Source: Alphaproteobacteria bacterium (GTDB lineage Bacteria > Pseudomonadota > Alphaproteobacteria > Rhodobacterales > Rhodobacteraceae). From it: a DNA stretch of 64,000 bases. The stretch lies in the NCBI GenBank assembly GCA_009908505.1, contig JAAAPD010000030.1, forward strand, positions 1 through 64,000, in the 5' to 3' direction. A program made the position numbers and the translations under genes. Below, one piece after another: positions 7,444 to 15,816 of this stretch (the first letter of the stretch is position 1; each line of letters begins with the position of its first letter). A model generated the notes under the pieces. It worked only from the letters and a program-made list of their open reading frames with translations. It was not told the origin of the DNA and ran no database searches.

Positions 7444-8673
7444 ATGATCCGCAGAGCGTTCAGGAACGAACCGGCAGAGCCGGAGCAGGAAGCACAAGGC
7501 TTCGACGCATTCGACCTGCGCCTGGGCGATCTCATGCGCGGCGAGCGCGCGACCATGGGAAAATCCCTTTTGGACGTGCAGCGCGAATTGCGCATCCGGG
7601 CCGCCTATATCGCCGCCATCGAGAATGCCGATCCCTCCGCCTTCGACACGCCCGGCTTCATCGCCGGTTACGTGCGGTCCTATGCGCGCTACCTGAACCT
7701 CGATCCCGATTGGGCCTTCGAGACGTTCTGCCGCGAAAGCGGCTTTGCCACGACCCACGGCATGGCCGAGGAAGCCTCGGGCGTGAAGGCCTCGGATCGC
7801 CCTGTCATCCGGTCCGAGGCGGACATGTTCGCCGCCCCCGCCACCCCGTTCATTCCGGCCCGCGAGGCGATGTTCAGCCAGATCGAACCGCGCGCCATCG
7901 GCTCGGTCCTGGTGCTGGTCGCGCTGATCGGGGGGTTGGGCTATGGCGGCTGGACCGTGCTTCAAGAGGTTCAAAAGGTTCAGTTGGCCCCGGTTGAGAA
8001 TACACCGACGGTTATGGCTGATATGGACCCGCTCTCCGGCGCGGGGCGTCCGGATGGTACAGACGGGGTCATGGCCGGCGGCACGGGCCCGCAGCCCGAG
8101 GCGCTGGACCGGCTTTATCGGCCGCAGGCGCTGGACGTGCCGGTCATGGTGGCGCGCGACGCGCCGATCTCGACGCTCGATCCGCATTCCATCGGCGCGC
8201 TGGTGCCGCCGACGGACCCCGACAGCACGCTACCCACTGCCGGCGAACTGGCCACCGCCGGGCCGGCGGGCGAAAGCCCGGCGAACGGCTCTGGCGTCCA
8301 GGTGACCGAGGAGCCGCTGCCCGGCGTGCAGCTCGTCGCCGTACGCCCGGCCTGGGTCCGGGTGCGGGGGGCCGATGGCTCGGTCCTGTTCGAGGGGATA
8401 CTCAATGCCGGCGACACCTTCGACGTGCCCCGCACCGAGGAAGCGCCGACCCTGCGGATCGGTGAATCCGGCGCGGTGTATTTCGCGGTGAACGGCGACC
8501 ATTACGGCCCCGTCGGTCCGCGCGGCGCCGTCAGTTCCAACGTGGCCCTGTCGACCGAGGAGGTGCTGGACGGCTATGATCTGGCCGACCTGTCCGCCGA
8601 CAGCGATCTGGCCGCCGTGGTCAACGTGGCGGAATTGCAGGGCGCAGACCCGGTCGAGGACAGCAACCAGTAG
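7444..8673 (+). CDS. RodZ-like helix-turn-helix membrane protein
   Basis: 409 residues. An N-terminal Cro-type helix-turn-helix (about residues 18-90: LGDLMRGERATMGKSLLDVQ, LRIRAAYIAAIENAD, FIAGYVRSYARYLNLD) is followed by a linker, a single membrane helix (SVLVLVALIGGLGYGGW, about 150-170), a proline-rich periplasmic region and a C-terminal beta domain (PAWVRVRGADGSVLFEGILNAGDTF, DUF4115-like). This is the RodZ architecture, in which the HTH binds MreB and links the elongation machinery to the cell wall. The ATG at 7444 is preferred over a GTG eight codons earlier. ispG follows after 68 bases. Confidence 0.85.
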   Translation: MIRRAFRNEPAEPEQEAQGFDAFDLRLGDLMRGERATMGKSLLDVQRELRIRAAYIAAIENADPSAFDTPGFIAGYVRSYARYLNLDPDWAFETFCRESGFATTHGMAEEASGVKASDRPVIRSEADMFAAPATPFIPAREAMFSQIEPRAIGSVLVLVALIGGLGYGGWTVLQEVQKVQLAPVENTPTVMADMDPLSGAGRPDGTDGVMAGGTGPQPEALDRLYRPQALDVPVMVARDAPISTLDPHSIGALVPPTDPDSTLPTAGELATAGPAGESPANGSGVQVTEEPLPGVQLVAVRPAWVRVRGADGSVLFEGILNAGDTFDVPRTEEAPTLRIGESGAVYFAVNGDHYGPVGPRGAVSSNVALSTEEVLDGYDLADLSADSDLAAVVNVAELQGADPVEDSNQ

Positions 8674-8741
8674 GCCGTTGCCCCGTCCGCGCGGACGCCC
8701 TAGGTAAAGGGTGAGCACAGCCAATTTCAGGACCGGACCAG

Positions 8742-9866
8742 ATGTCACTCAACCCGGTGCGCCCCTGGCGCAATATCCATCGACGCGAAAGCCACCGGAT
8801 CATGGTCGGCAACGTGCCCGTGGGCGGCGGTGCGCCGATCACGGTTCAGACCATGACCAACACCGAAACCACGGATATACCCGGCACCATCGCCCAGGTG
8901 CAGGCGGCGGCCGAGGCAGGGGCCGACATCGTCCGCGTCAGCGTGCCCGACGAGGCCAGCTCGAAGGCCCTGAAGGAGATCGTGCGCGAAAGCGCTGTGC
9001 CCATCGTGGCCGACATTCATTTCCACTATCGCCGTGGCATCGAGGCCGCCGAGGCCGGCGCGGCCTGCCTGCGCATCAACCCCGGCAATATCGGCGACGA
9101 GACGCGCGTGCGCGAGGTGATCAAGGCCGCCCGCGATCATGGCTGTTCCATGCGGATCGGCGTCAATGCCGGGTCGCTGGAAAAGCACCTGCTGGAGAAA
9201 TACGGCGAACCCTGTCCCGACGCCATGGTCGAAAGCGGGCTGGATCACATCAAGGTCCTGCAGGACAACGATTTTCACGAGTTCAAGATCAGCTGCAAGG
9301 CGTCCGATGTCTTTATGGCCTCGGCCGCCTACATGCAGCTGGCCGAGCAGACCGATGCCCCGATTCACCTCGGCATCACCGAGGCGGGCGGGCTGATGTC
9401 CGGCACGATCAAATCGGCCATCGGACTGGGGCAACTGCTGTGGATGGGGATCGGCGACACGATCCGAGTCAGCCTGTCGGCGGACCCGGTGGAGGAGGTC
9501 AAGGTCGGCTACGAGATCCTGAAATCGCTGGGCCTGCGCCATCGCGGCGTGAACATCATTTCCTGCCCGTCCTGCGCGCGGCAGGGGTTCGACGTGATCA
9601 AGACGGTCGAGACGCTGGAAGAGCGGCTGGAGCACATCAAGACGCCGATGTCGCTGTCTATCATCGGCTGCGTTGTAAACGGGCCGGGCGAGGCATTGAT
9701 GACGGATGTCGGCTTTACCGGCGGCGGGGCCGGATCGGGCATGGTCTATCTTGCGGGCAAGGCCAGCCACAAGATGTCCAATGACAAGATGATCGACCAT
9801 ATCGTTGAAGAGGTCGAGAAACGCGCCGCAGAAATTGAGGCGGGCGCGGAGCCGGCCTCCGAATGA
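8742..9866 (+). CDS. ispG: 4-hydroxy-3-methylbut-2-enyl diphosphate synthase (flavodoxin)
   Basis: 374 residues. IspG (GcpE) carries out the penultimate step of the MEP isoprenoid pathway, using a [4Fe-4S] cluster. The TIM-barrel part has [11 protein letters not shown] and [10 protein letters not shown]. The cluster ligands are Cys275 and Cys278 (CPSCARQ) and Cys310 ([12 protein letters not shown]), with the catalytic-region Glu just after. Both the cysteines and the glutamate are intact. The gene lies behind the RodZ-like gene. The other MEP gene in this window is dxr. Confidence 0.97.
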   Translation: MSLNPVRPWRNIHRRESHRIMVGNVPVGGGAPITVQTMTNTETTDIPGTIAQVQAAAEAGADIVRVSVPDEASSKALKEIVRESAVPIVADIHFHYRRGIEAAEAGAACLRINPGNIGDETRVREVIKAARDHGCSMRIGVNAGSLEKHLLEKYGEPCPDAMVESGLDHIKVLQDNDFHEFKISCKASDVFMASAAYMQLAEQTDAPIHLGITEAGGLMSGTIKSAIGLGQLLWMGIGDTIRVSLSADPVEEVKVGYEILKSLGLRHRGVNIISCPSCARQGFDVIKTVETLEERLEHIKTPMSLSIIGCVVNGPGEALMTDVGFTGGGAGSGMVYLAGKASHKMSNDKMIDHIVEEVEKRAAEIEAGAEPASE

Positions 9867-9980
9867 GTGCTGCGCAGGCCTGATGTCTCGCCGTCGGTGC
9901 CGTCCCGAGTCCCGCGGCTGTCCAGGCGTTCTGCCTGCGTGAGTGACCGCCGTGGGTGTCCTACGTCGAGATGAGCGCGG

Positions 9981-10460
9981 TCATTCGAGGTAGCGATCGA
10001 GCACCACGGTCGGCACATCGCCGCGCACCATGACCTCGGGAAAGACGTAGGAGGGCACCCTGTCCAGGGTCAGCGCCTGCATCAGCGTGCCGCTTCGGGC
10101 GGGGTCATGCAGAGCGATCCGCAAGTCGCGCGATGTCGCGAAGTCGTCGAGCGCGGCGCGCAGCGGGCTTTTGGGCGGGGTGAAGACCGCGAAGGCGACC
10201 GGGCCGGTCCGGCCCAGCAGAAGGTCCGAGTTGAACAGCCGGTCGGCATGGGCGCCGATCAGGTCGAGATCGCTGCGGATTTCCTCGGCATAGGGATCGG
10301 CGCCGCGCAGGGCGCGGGCGACGATCTGCGGCTCATCCAGCAGCAGCGCGCGGATTTCGGCCCCGAAGGCCGCCCGTTGCGCGGGGGTCAGGTCCAGCCC
10401 CTCGGCGCTGGCGGGCGCGGACAAGGCGCCCAGTCCGATGGCCAAGGCAAGCGGGCGCAT
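9981..10460 (-). CDS. Degenerate DsbA-like protein lacking the CXXC active site
   Basis: 159 residues with a signal peptide (MRPLALAIGLGALSAPASA). The region after it, LTPAQRAAFGAEIRALLLDEPQIVARAL, matches the N-terminal segment of the upstream DsbA-like protein (TETERSAFRAEVRAYLLDNPEVL). The C-terminal VPSYVFPEVMVRGDVP corresponds to its cis-proline loop and last strand (TPTFVFDSEMVRGYAP). The whole active-site segment with the CXXC pair and most of the helical insertion are missing, so it should not act as an oxidoreductase. Its ATG overlaps the upstream stop by one base (TGATG), so the two are translationally coupled. Confidence 0.7.
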   Translation of the reverse strand: MRPLALAIGLGALSAPASAEGLDLTPAQRAAFGAEIRALLLDEPQIVARALRGADPYAEEIRSDLDLIGAHADRLFNSDLLLGRTGPVAFAVFTPPKSPLRAALDDFATSRDLRIALHDPARSGTLMQALTLDRVPSYVFPEVMVRGDVPTVVLDRYLE

Positions 10461-11212
10461 CAGCCCTCCGAACGGACCTCGTCCACGATCTCGCGCATGA
10501 CGTCGAGCGGCGCATAGCCACGCACCATTTCGGAGTCGAAGACGAAAGTGGGGGTGCCGGTGATCTGCAGGCGCTGCGCCAGAATCTGGTTGGATTGCAG
10601 CGCCTCGTTCACGGGATCCGAGGACATCGCGGCCATTATCGCGTCGGTCTCGAGCCCCAGCGTGTTCGACAGTTCTGTCAGGCTGGCCTCCGTTACGTCG
10701 GCGCGCTGGGTCATCAGCGCATCCGAGACCAGCTTGTAGGCCTCGTCCCCGGCCACGGTCTTGACGGCTACGGCAAAGCGCGAGGCCAGAAGGGATTGTT
10801 CGCCCAGGATGGGGAATTCCTTGATGATGTAACGGATATTGCCGTCGCTTTCGATCAGCTCGGCCACCTCCGGATGCGCGCGCTTGCAATAGCCGCAGCG
10901 ATAGTCGAGGAATTCGACGACGGTGATGTCGCCCTCGGGATTGCCGCCGACCCAGGAATGGCCGTCCTCGAAAAGCGCCTCGCGATTCTGGGCGACCAGC
11001 TCCACATCGGCCTGGGCCTCGGCCACGGCCTGGCGTTGTTCCAGGACGCCGATGGCTTCCATCAGCACCTCGGGGTTGTCCAGCAGATAGGCCCGAACCT
11101 CGGCCCGGAACGCGCTGCGCTCGGTCTCGGTCATGTTGTCGAGGTCCAGCGCAAGCGCGGGTGTGGCGGCCAGCGCGAGGGCGGCGAGGGTCGGTCGCAG
11201 GATCGGGCGCAT
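10460..11212 (-). CDS. DsbA-family thiol:disulfide interchange protein
   Basis: 250 residues, secreted (signal MRPILRPTLAALALAATPALA). An N-terminal coiled segment (about residues 23-75) resembles the extension of trimeric DsbA/ScsC proteins. The thioredoxin fold has ITVVEFLDYRCGYCKRAHPE, active site CGYC, and the cis-proline loop TGTPTFVF. It probably oxidises or isomerises disulfides in the periplasm. The gene is immediately followed by its degenerate paralogue and preceded 19 bases upstream by the M48 protease gene, which suggests one envelope quality-control operon. Confidence 0.9.
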   Translation of the reverse strand: MRPILRPTLAALALAATPALALDLDNMTETERSAFRAEVRAYLLDNPEVLMEAIGVLEQRQAVAEAQADVELVAQNREALFEDGHSWVGGNPEGDITVVEFLDYRCGYCKRAHPEVAELIESDGNIRYIIKEFPILGEQSLLASRFAVAVKTVAGDEAYKLVSDALMTQRADVTEASLTELSNTLGLETDAIMAAMSSDPVNEALQSNQILAQRLQITGTPTFVFDSEMVRGYAPLDVMREIVDEVRSEG

Positions 11213-11231
11213 ATCGGGGTCTCCGGTCAGG

Positions 11232-12572
11232 TCAGTTTCGGGCAGCATCCAGCACGTCCTGTGCCCGGCGCCATGCGGCAGAGCCGCGCGGCAGCCGGTC
11301 GACCGCCCGTGTCGCGTGCACCCTAGCATCCTGCATCCGGCCCGCAAGCGCATAGCGTTCCGCGGTCGCCAGCGAGGCTAGCCCCGGCTGGCCGGAACGG
11401 GCATAGGCTTGGCCCAGGTCGCGCAGGATGCGGCCATCGCGAAAGTCGCGGGCGCGGGCGCGTTCCAGTACCTGCACCGCGCGCGCGGCGGCATCCGCGC
11501 CGTCGAGCGTCAGCAGCGACCGGCCCAGCCCGCCAAGGATCAGGGCGTTGTCCGGGGCCAGGGCGCTGGCATTGCGATAGGCCTGGGCGGCGGCGCTGAA
11601 TCGGCGGCTTTCCAGCAGGATCTGGCCGAACAGCTCGTAGAGATAGGGATCGTCGGGATGGGCCGCGACAAGGGCCTGCATCTCGCGGATCGCGCCAGCC
11701 GCATCGGCCTGGCGGTGCAGGGCGATGGCCCGGCGCATTCGCCCTGTCTGGCTGTCATCGTCGCGCACCCGGCGCAGGGTCCAGCCGGGATTGCGGGTAA
11801 AGGCCGAAAGCTTGCCATGGGCGCGGGCGAACCAGTAATCGAATTGCGCATCCCCGGTGCCGTCACCGGGATTGGCCGCGACCAGCCCCCGCATGGCGCG
11901 CAGCCGGGCCGAGGTCAGCGGATGGGTGCGGGCATAGGGGTCCTGGCGGCCGATCGACAGCGCCTCTTGCCCGCGGAAGATATCCAGAACCTCGACCGCG
12001 CCCGCCGGGTCGACCCCGGCGCGCAGCATGTATCGGATGCTGCTCTGGTCGGCGGCGCTTTCCTCGGCGCGGGTATGGGCGAAGAAACGGCGCATGGCCG
12101 ATCCGTTTGCGCCGGCTGCAACGCCGGCGGCGGCATCCGCCTGGCCGGTCGAGATGGCCACGGCGGCGGCCAGTGCCATGCCGAACCCGGCGGCGTTGCG
12201 CGCGGTGCCCAGGTTGGCCTGCCGGCGGGCCATGTGGCCATTGGCGATATGGGCGGCCTCGTGGGCGATCACCGATTGCAGCTGGGCGGCACGCTCCATC
12301 TTCAGGATCAGCCCTGTATGCAGGAAGATCGCGTCGCCCCCCAGCACGAAGGCATTGAGCGACGCGTCATCGACCATGAGAATCCGGACCCGACCCGGAT
12401 CGAGCCCGGCGGCCCGCAGGACCGGCGCGGCCAGTCGCGTCAGCGCATGTTCGATATCCGGATCACGGATCAGGTTGACGGCCCGGGCGGGCAGGGCCGC
12501 GACCAGCAGCATCGCCACTGCCAGAAGGGCCGGGATCGACGCGCGCCGGCGGCGGGAACGGGCAAGGTGCAT
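11232..12572 (-). CDS. M48 family zinc metalloprotease with TPR repeats (BepA-like)
   Basis: 446 residues. The signal peptide (SIPALLAVAMLLVAALPARA) is followed by an M48 catalytic domain: NAFVLGGDAIFLHTGLI and VIAHEAAHIANGH, the HExxH zinc site, with the third ligand likely in RAEESAADQ. The C-terminal half carries TPR-like helices (ALVAAHPDDPYLYELFGQIL, AYRNASALAPDNALILGGLG). This matches BepA/YfgC, a periplasmic protease that works on BamA and LptD assembly intermediates. The ATG at 12572 was chosen because the signal peptide starts there; the upstream extension is cysteine-rich and lacks coding character. Confidence 0.88.
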   Translation of the reverse strand: MHLARSRRRRASIPALLAVAMLLVAALPARAVNLIRDPDIEHALTRLAAPVLRAAGLDPGRVRILMVDDASLNAFVLGGDAIFLHTGLILKMERAAQLQSVIAHEAAHIANGHMARRQANLGTARNAAGFGMALAAAVAISTGQADAAAGVAAGANGSAMRRFFAHTRAEESAADQSSIRYMLRAGVDPAGAVEVLDIFRGQEALSIGRQDPYARTHPLTSARLRAMRGLVAANPGDGTGDAQFDYWFARAHGKLSAFTRNPGWTLRRVRDDDSQTGRMRRAIALHRQADAAGAIREMQALVAAHPDDPYLYELFGQILLESRRFSAAAQAYRNASALAPDNALILGGLGRSLLTLDGADAAARAVQVLERARARDFRDGRILRDLGQAYARSGQPGLASLATAERYALAGRMQDARVHATRAVDRLPRGSAAWRRAQDVLDAARN

Positions 12573-12640
12573 TGACGGGCTCCGCGTGGTCGGGGCAGAC
12601 AGTTGGCAAGGACAACACCGGAAACAATAGAGGCGGGCCG

Positions 12641-13792
12641 ATGCGGAACTCAAGACGGGGCGAGGTCGATCCCTTCATCGTGATGGACGTGATGGAACGG
12701 GCCCGCCAGGCCGAGGCGGCGGGGCGTCACGTGATCCACATGGAAGTGGGCCAACCGGGCACCGGGGCGCCCCGGGCGGCGTTGGACCGGCTTGCCGCCG
12801 ACATGGCCGCCGGACCGCTGGGCTATACCGTCGCGCTTGGCCTGCCCGAGTTGCGCGCACGGATCGCGCAGCATTACGGCGACTGGTATGACGTGGACCT
12901 CGACCCGGCACGCGTGGTGGTCACCGCCGGGGCCTCGGGGGCGTTCCTTCTGGCCTTTTCGGCGCTGTTCGATACCGGCGACCGGGTCGGGCTGGGCGCG
13001 CCTTGCTATCCCAGCTATCGCCAGATCCTGCGGGCGCTGGACCTGGTGCCGGTGGACATGCCCACGACCCTTGCCAACCGGATGCAGCCGGTGGCCGCTG
13101 ACGTGGCCACCCATGACCTGCAGGGGCTTCTGGTGGCCTCGCCCGCCAATCCAACGGGCACGATGCTGGGCAAGGCGGAGCTGACCGACCTGGCCGGGGC
13201 CTGCGCCGACCGCGACGCGGCGCTGATCAGCGACGAGATCTATCACGGCATCGACTACGAACACAGGCCCGTTACCGCGCTCGAGGTCACGGACGAGACC
13301 TACGTGATCAACTCGTTTTCCAAGTATTTCTCGATGACCGGCTGGCGCGTGGGCTGGATGGTCGTACCCGAGGATCATGTCCGCCGGATCGAGCGGCTGG
13401 CCCAGAACATGTTCATCTGCCCCACCCATGCCAGTCAGCGGCTGGCGCTGCATGCCATGGATTGCCCCGAGGACCTGAATGCGAACCTGGCCGTCTATCG
13501 CGAGAATCGACGCCTCATGCTCGAGGGGCTGCCCAGGGCCGGGTTTAACCGGATCGCGCCGCCGGACGGGGCCTTTTACGTCTATGCCGATGTCAGCGAG
13601 ATGACCGATGATGCGTTGGGCTTTGCCGCCGAAATCCTCGACAGCGCGGGTGTGGCGGTGACGCCGGGGCTGGATTTCGACCCGGTCGAGGGGCGGCACT
13701 GGCTACGCTTTTCCTATGCCCGGGCTACCGAGGATATCCGCGAGGGGCTGGCGCGGCTGACGCGCTTCATGGCCGAGCGGGGGGCGGGGTGA
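12641..13792 (+). CDS. Class I/II pyridoxal-phosphate aminotransferase
   Basis: 383 residues, fold-type I. Features are HVIHMEVGQPGTGAPRAAL (N-terminal arm), TAGASGAFLLAF (phosphate-binding turn), LVASPANPTGTML (the conserved Asn), DEIYHGIDYE (the PLP-interacting Asp and Tyr) and SFSKYFSMTGWRVGW, with the Schiff-base Lys at residue 228. The substrate cannot be told from sequence; relatives include aspartate and aromatic aminotransferases. The stop overlaps the amidase start (TGATG), so the two are translationally coupled. Confidence 0.88.
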   Translation: MRNSRRGEVDPFIVMDVMERARQAEAAGRHVIHMEVGQPGTGAPRAALDRLAADMAAGPLGYTVALGLPELRARIAQHYGDWYDVDLDPARVVVTAGASGAFLLAFSALFDTGDRVGLGAPCYPSYRQILRALDLVPVDMPTTLANRMQPVAADVATHDLQGLLVASPANPTGTMLGKAELTDLAGACADRDAALISDEIYHGIDYEHRPVTALEVTDETYVINSFSKYFSMTGWRVGWMVVPEDHVRRIERLAQNMFICPTHASQRLALHAMDCPEDLNANLAVYRENRRLMLEGLPRAGFNRIAPPDGAFYVYADVSEMTDDALGFAAEILDSAGVAVTPGLDFDPVEGRHWLRFSYARATEDIREGLARLTRFMAERGAG

Positions 13793-15030
13793 TGGCGCGC
13801 AGTTTGCACCTGTTCGCGGGGTTGATCGCGGCCTGTCTTGTCCTGGCTCTTGTGCTTGCCGGGCCGGTCCGGGCCCAGGGCTTTTCCGGGCTGGCCCGCC
13901 TGGATGCCGAGGCGAGCGGGGTGCGCGACACGCGCAGCGGGCTGGAAGTCGAGCTCTATCTCAGCCAGGTCGTCCCCTGGCGCGTCTTCCTGCTGGATGA
14001 GCCGCGCCGCCTGGTGTTGGATTTCCGCGAGGTCGACTGGCGCGGCGCCGATACCGCGATGATCGACGGGGAAATGGCCACGGGGCTGCGCACCGGGGCG
14101 CTGCGACCGGGCTGGTCGCGGATGCTCCTGGACTTGGCCGGGCCGATGCGTATCGAAGAGGCCGGCATGCAAGTCAGCGAAACCGACGGCACCGCGCATC
14201 TGGTGGTGCGCTTGGGGACCACGGATGCCGAGAGCTTTGCCGATGCCGCCGGGCCCCCTCACGATCCCGATTGGGATTTCCTTATGGACTCCGATCCGGG
14301 GCAGGGGGTGGACCCGGCCCCCGAGGACGATCTTGTCGTCGTGATCGACCCCGGCCATGGCGGCATCGACCCCGGCGCCCAGCATGGCGGCGTGACCGAG
14401 GCCGACCTGATGCTCGAACTGGGCTACGAGGTGGCGCGCGCGGTCGACCGGATGGAGGGTGTCACGCCCTACCTGACGCGCGAGGCGGATGTCTTCGTGC
14501 CCCTGCAGGAACGGCTGACCCTGGCCCGCGCGGTGGGGGCGGACCTGTTCATCTCGCTGCATGCCGACGCGCTGGAGGGGCTGCAGGCCACCGGTGCCAG
14601 CGTCTATACCCTCGCCGACGAGGCCACTGACGCGGCCACGCAGCGTATCGCAGAACGCCATGACCGGGGCGACATCGTGGCCGGTCTGGACCTGTCGGGC
14701 CAGGACGACGAGGTGGCGAAGATCCTCATGGACCTTGCCCGGCTGGAAACCGGCCCGGCGGGCGACCGCTTTGCCGCGGCGCTGGTTACGGCACTGAAGG
14801 ATCGCGGCGCCCCGCTGACCCGCCGTCCACGTCGCGCTGAATTGCTGGCGGTGCTGACCAGCGCGGATTTCCCGGCGGTCCTGCTCGAGGTCGGGTTCCT
14901 GTCCCATGACGGCGACCGCGACCGGCTGTCCAGCCCCGAGGGCCGCCGCCCCATCGTCGAGGGCTTGGTCCTGGCCATCGACCGCTGGATGATCGAGGAA
15001 CAGGCGCTGGCGCCACTCAGGCGGCAATAG
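13792..15030 (+). CDS. N-acetylmuramoyl-L-alanine amidase (AmiC-like)
   Basis: 412 residues. It is exported (signal about 1-29, ending in AGPVRAQ) with an AMIN-type beta domain around residues 40-145, probably a septal peptidoglycan anchor. The Amidase_3 catalytic domain runs from about residue 180: VVVIDPGHGGIDPGA (zinc His), EADLMLELGYEVARAV (zinc Glu), LFISLHADA (second His) and AVLLEVGFLS (catalytic Glu). It cleaves the amide bond between MurNAc and the stem peptide during daughter-cell separation. I used the ATG at 13792 rather than the GTG one codon earlier; both overlap the aminotransferase stop. Confidence 0.93.
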   Translation: MARSLHLFAGLIAACLVLALVLAGPVRAQGFSGLARLDAEASGVRDTRSGLEVELYLSQVVPWRVFLLDEPRRLVLDFREVDWRGADTAMIDGEMATGLRTGALRPGWSRMLLDLAGPMRIEEAGMQVSETDGTAHLVVRLGTTDAESFADAAGPPHDPDWDFLMDSDPGQGVDPAPEDDLVVVIDPGHGGIDPGAQHGGVTEADLMLELGYEVARAVDRMEGVTPYLTREADVFVPLQERLTLARAVGADLFISLHADALEGLQATGASVYTLADEATDAATQRIAERHDRGDIVAGLDLSGQDDEVAKILMDLARLETGPAGDRFAAALVTALKDRGAPLTRRPRRAELLAVLTSADFPAVLLEVGFLSHDGDRDRLSSPEGRRPIVEGLVLAIDRWMIEEQALAPLRRQ

Positions 15031-15035
15031 GGTGC

Positions 15036-15659
15036 CTAGACGCCGGTGAATTTCGCCAGCCAGACGCTGTGCCCCCCGCAGGCGGGATCCTCGGGCGTGA
15101 AATCCAGCAGTTTGAAGTGGTTCTCGGCCAGCAGCGCGCGATATTCGTCGGGTGCGAGCGAGGCATGGTAGACCGGCGCCCCCGCCGCGTCGCCCCAGAC
15201 CTCGCCCTCTTCGGGGCCGGTCGTCAACATCAGCGCCGCGCCGGGCGACGCGTGCCGCCGGAAGATCGGGAACATCTTGCGCTGTTCGTCGGGGGACAGG
15301 TGAAAGAAGCTGTCCCAGGCCAGGATCGCGTCGAAGGGCTGGCCGATGGCAAGGGTGCGCATGTCGGCCAGGTGCGCCGTCGCCTGCGGCAGGTTGGTGC
15401 GGAAATGCGCGACCATGCGCGCCGCGGCATCCACGCCGGTGACACGCAGCCCGCGTTCCGACAGGTAGGCGGCGATGGGCAGACCGGTGCCGCACCCGAC
15501 GTCGAGCAGGCGCCGGCGCCCGCCATGGGACGGCGCCACGCCGACCATGCGGTCAAGCCAGCGCCGTTCGGTCAGCGTGCGGGCGCGCCGGCGCAGAAAG
15601 TCGTCGGCGACCCGGTCATAGGTTTCGATCGTCGAGTCGGTGCTGGCGGGGTTTGTCAT
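15036..15659 (-). CDS. Class I SAM-dependent methyltransferase
   Basis: 207 residues. The SAM-binding glycine loop is LLDVGCGTGLPIAAYL, followed by GVDAAARMVAHF (acidic residue at the end of strand 2) and FDAILAWDSFFHLSPDEQ (motif with the post-IV acidic loop). It resembles small-molecule methyltransferases of the UbiE/Tam type, but the substrate is unknown. The start at 15659 was preferred to one 12 codons upstream that would run into the PBP promoter region. It is convergent with the amidase gene, with stops five bases apart. Confidence 0.88.
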   Translation of the reverse strand: MTNPASTDSTIETYDRVADDFLRRRARTLTERRWLDRMVGVAPSHGGRRRLLDVGCGTGLPIAAYLSERGLRVTGVDAAARMVAHFRTNLPQATAHLADMRTLAIGQPFDAILAWDSFFHLSPDEQRKMFPIFRRHASPGAALMLTTGPEEGEVWGDAAGAPVYHASLAPDEYRALLAENHFKLLDFTPEDPACGGHSVWLAKFTGV

Positions 15660-15816
15660 GCCCCGGGGTTTGACCGTCCGGGGCGCGCCCCGCAAGCGTC
15701 CGGTCGGGAAGGGCGGTCAAACCGGCAAGCATTGGCCGAAACCCTGCATTGGGCTTTTGACCCCGCGCCGAAGGCCCCATATAAGCCTAGGCCAGCAAAT
15801 GGGGGCCGCGCGCCGC

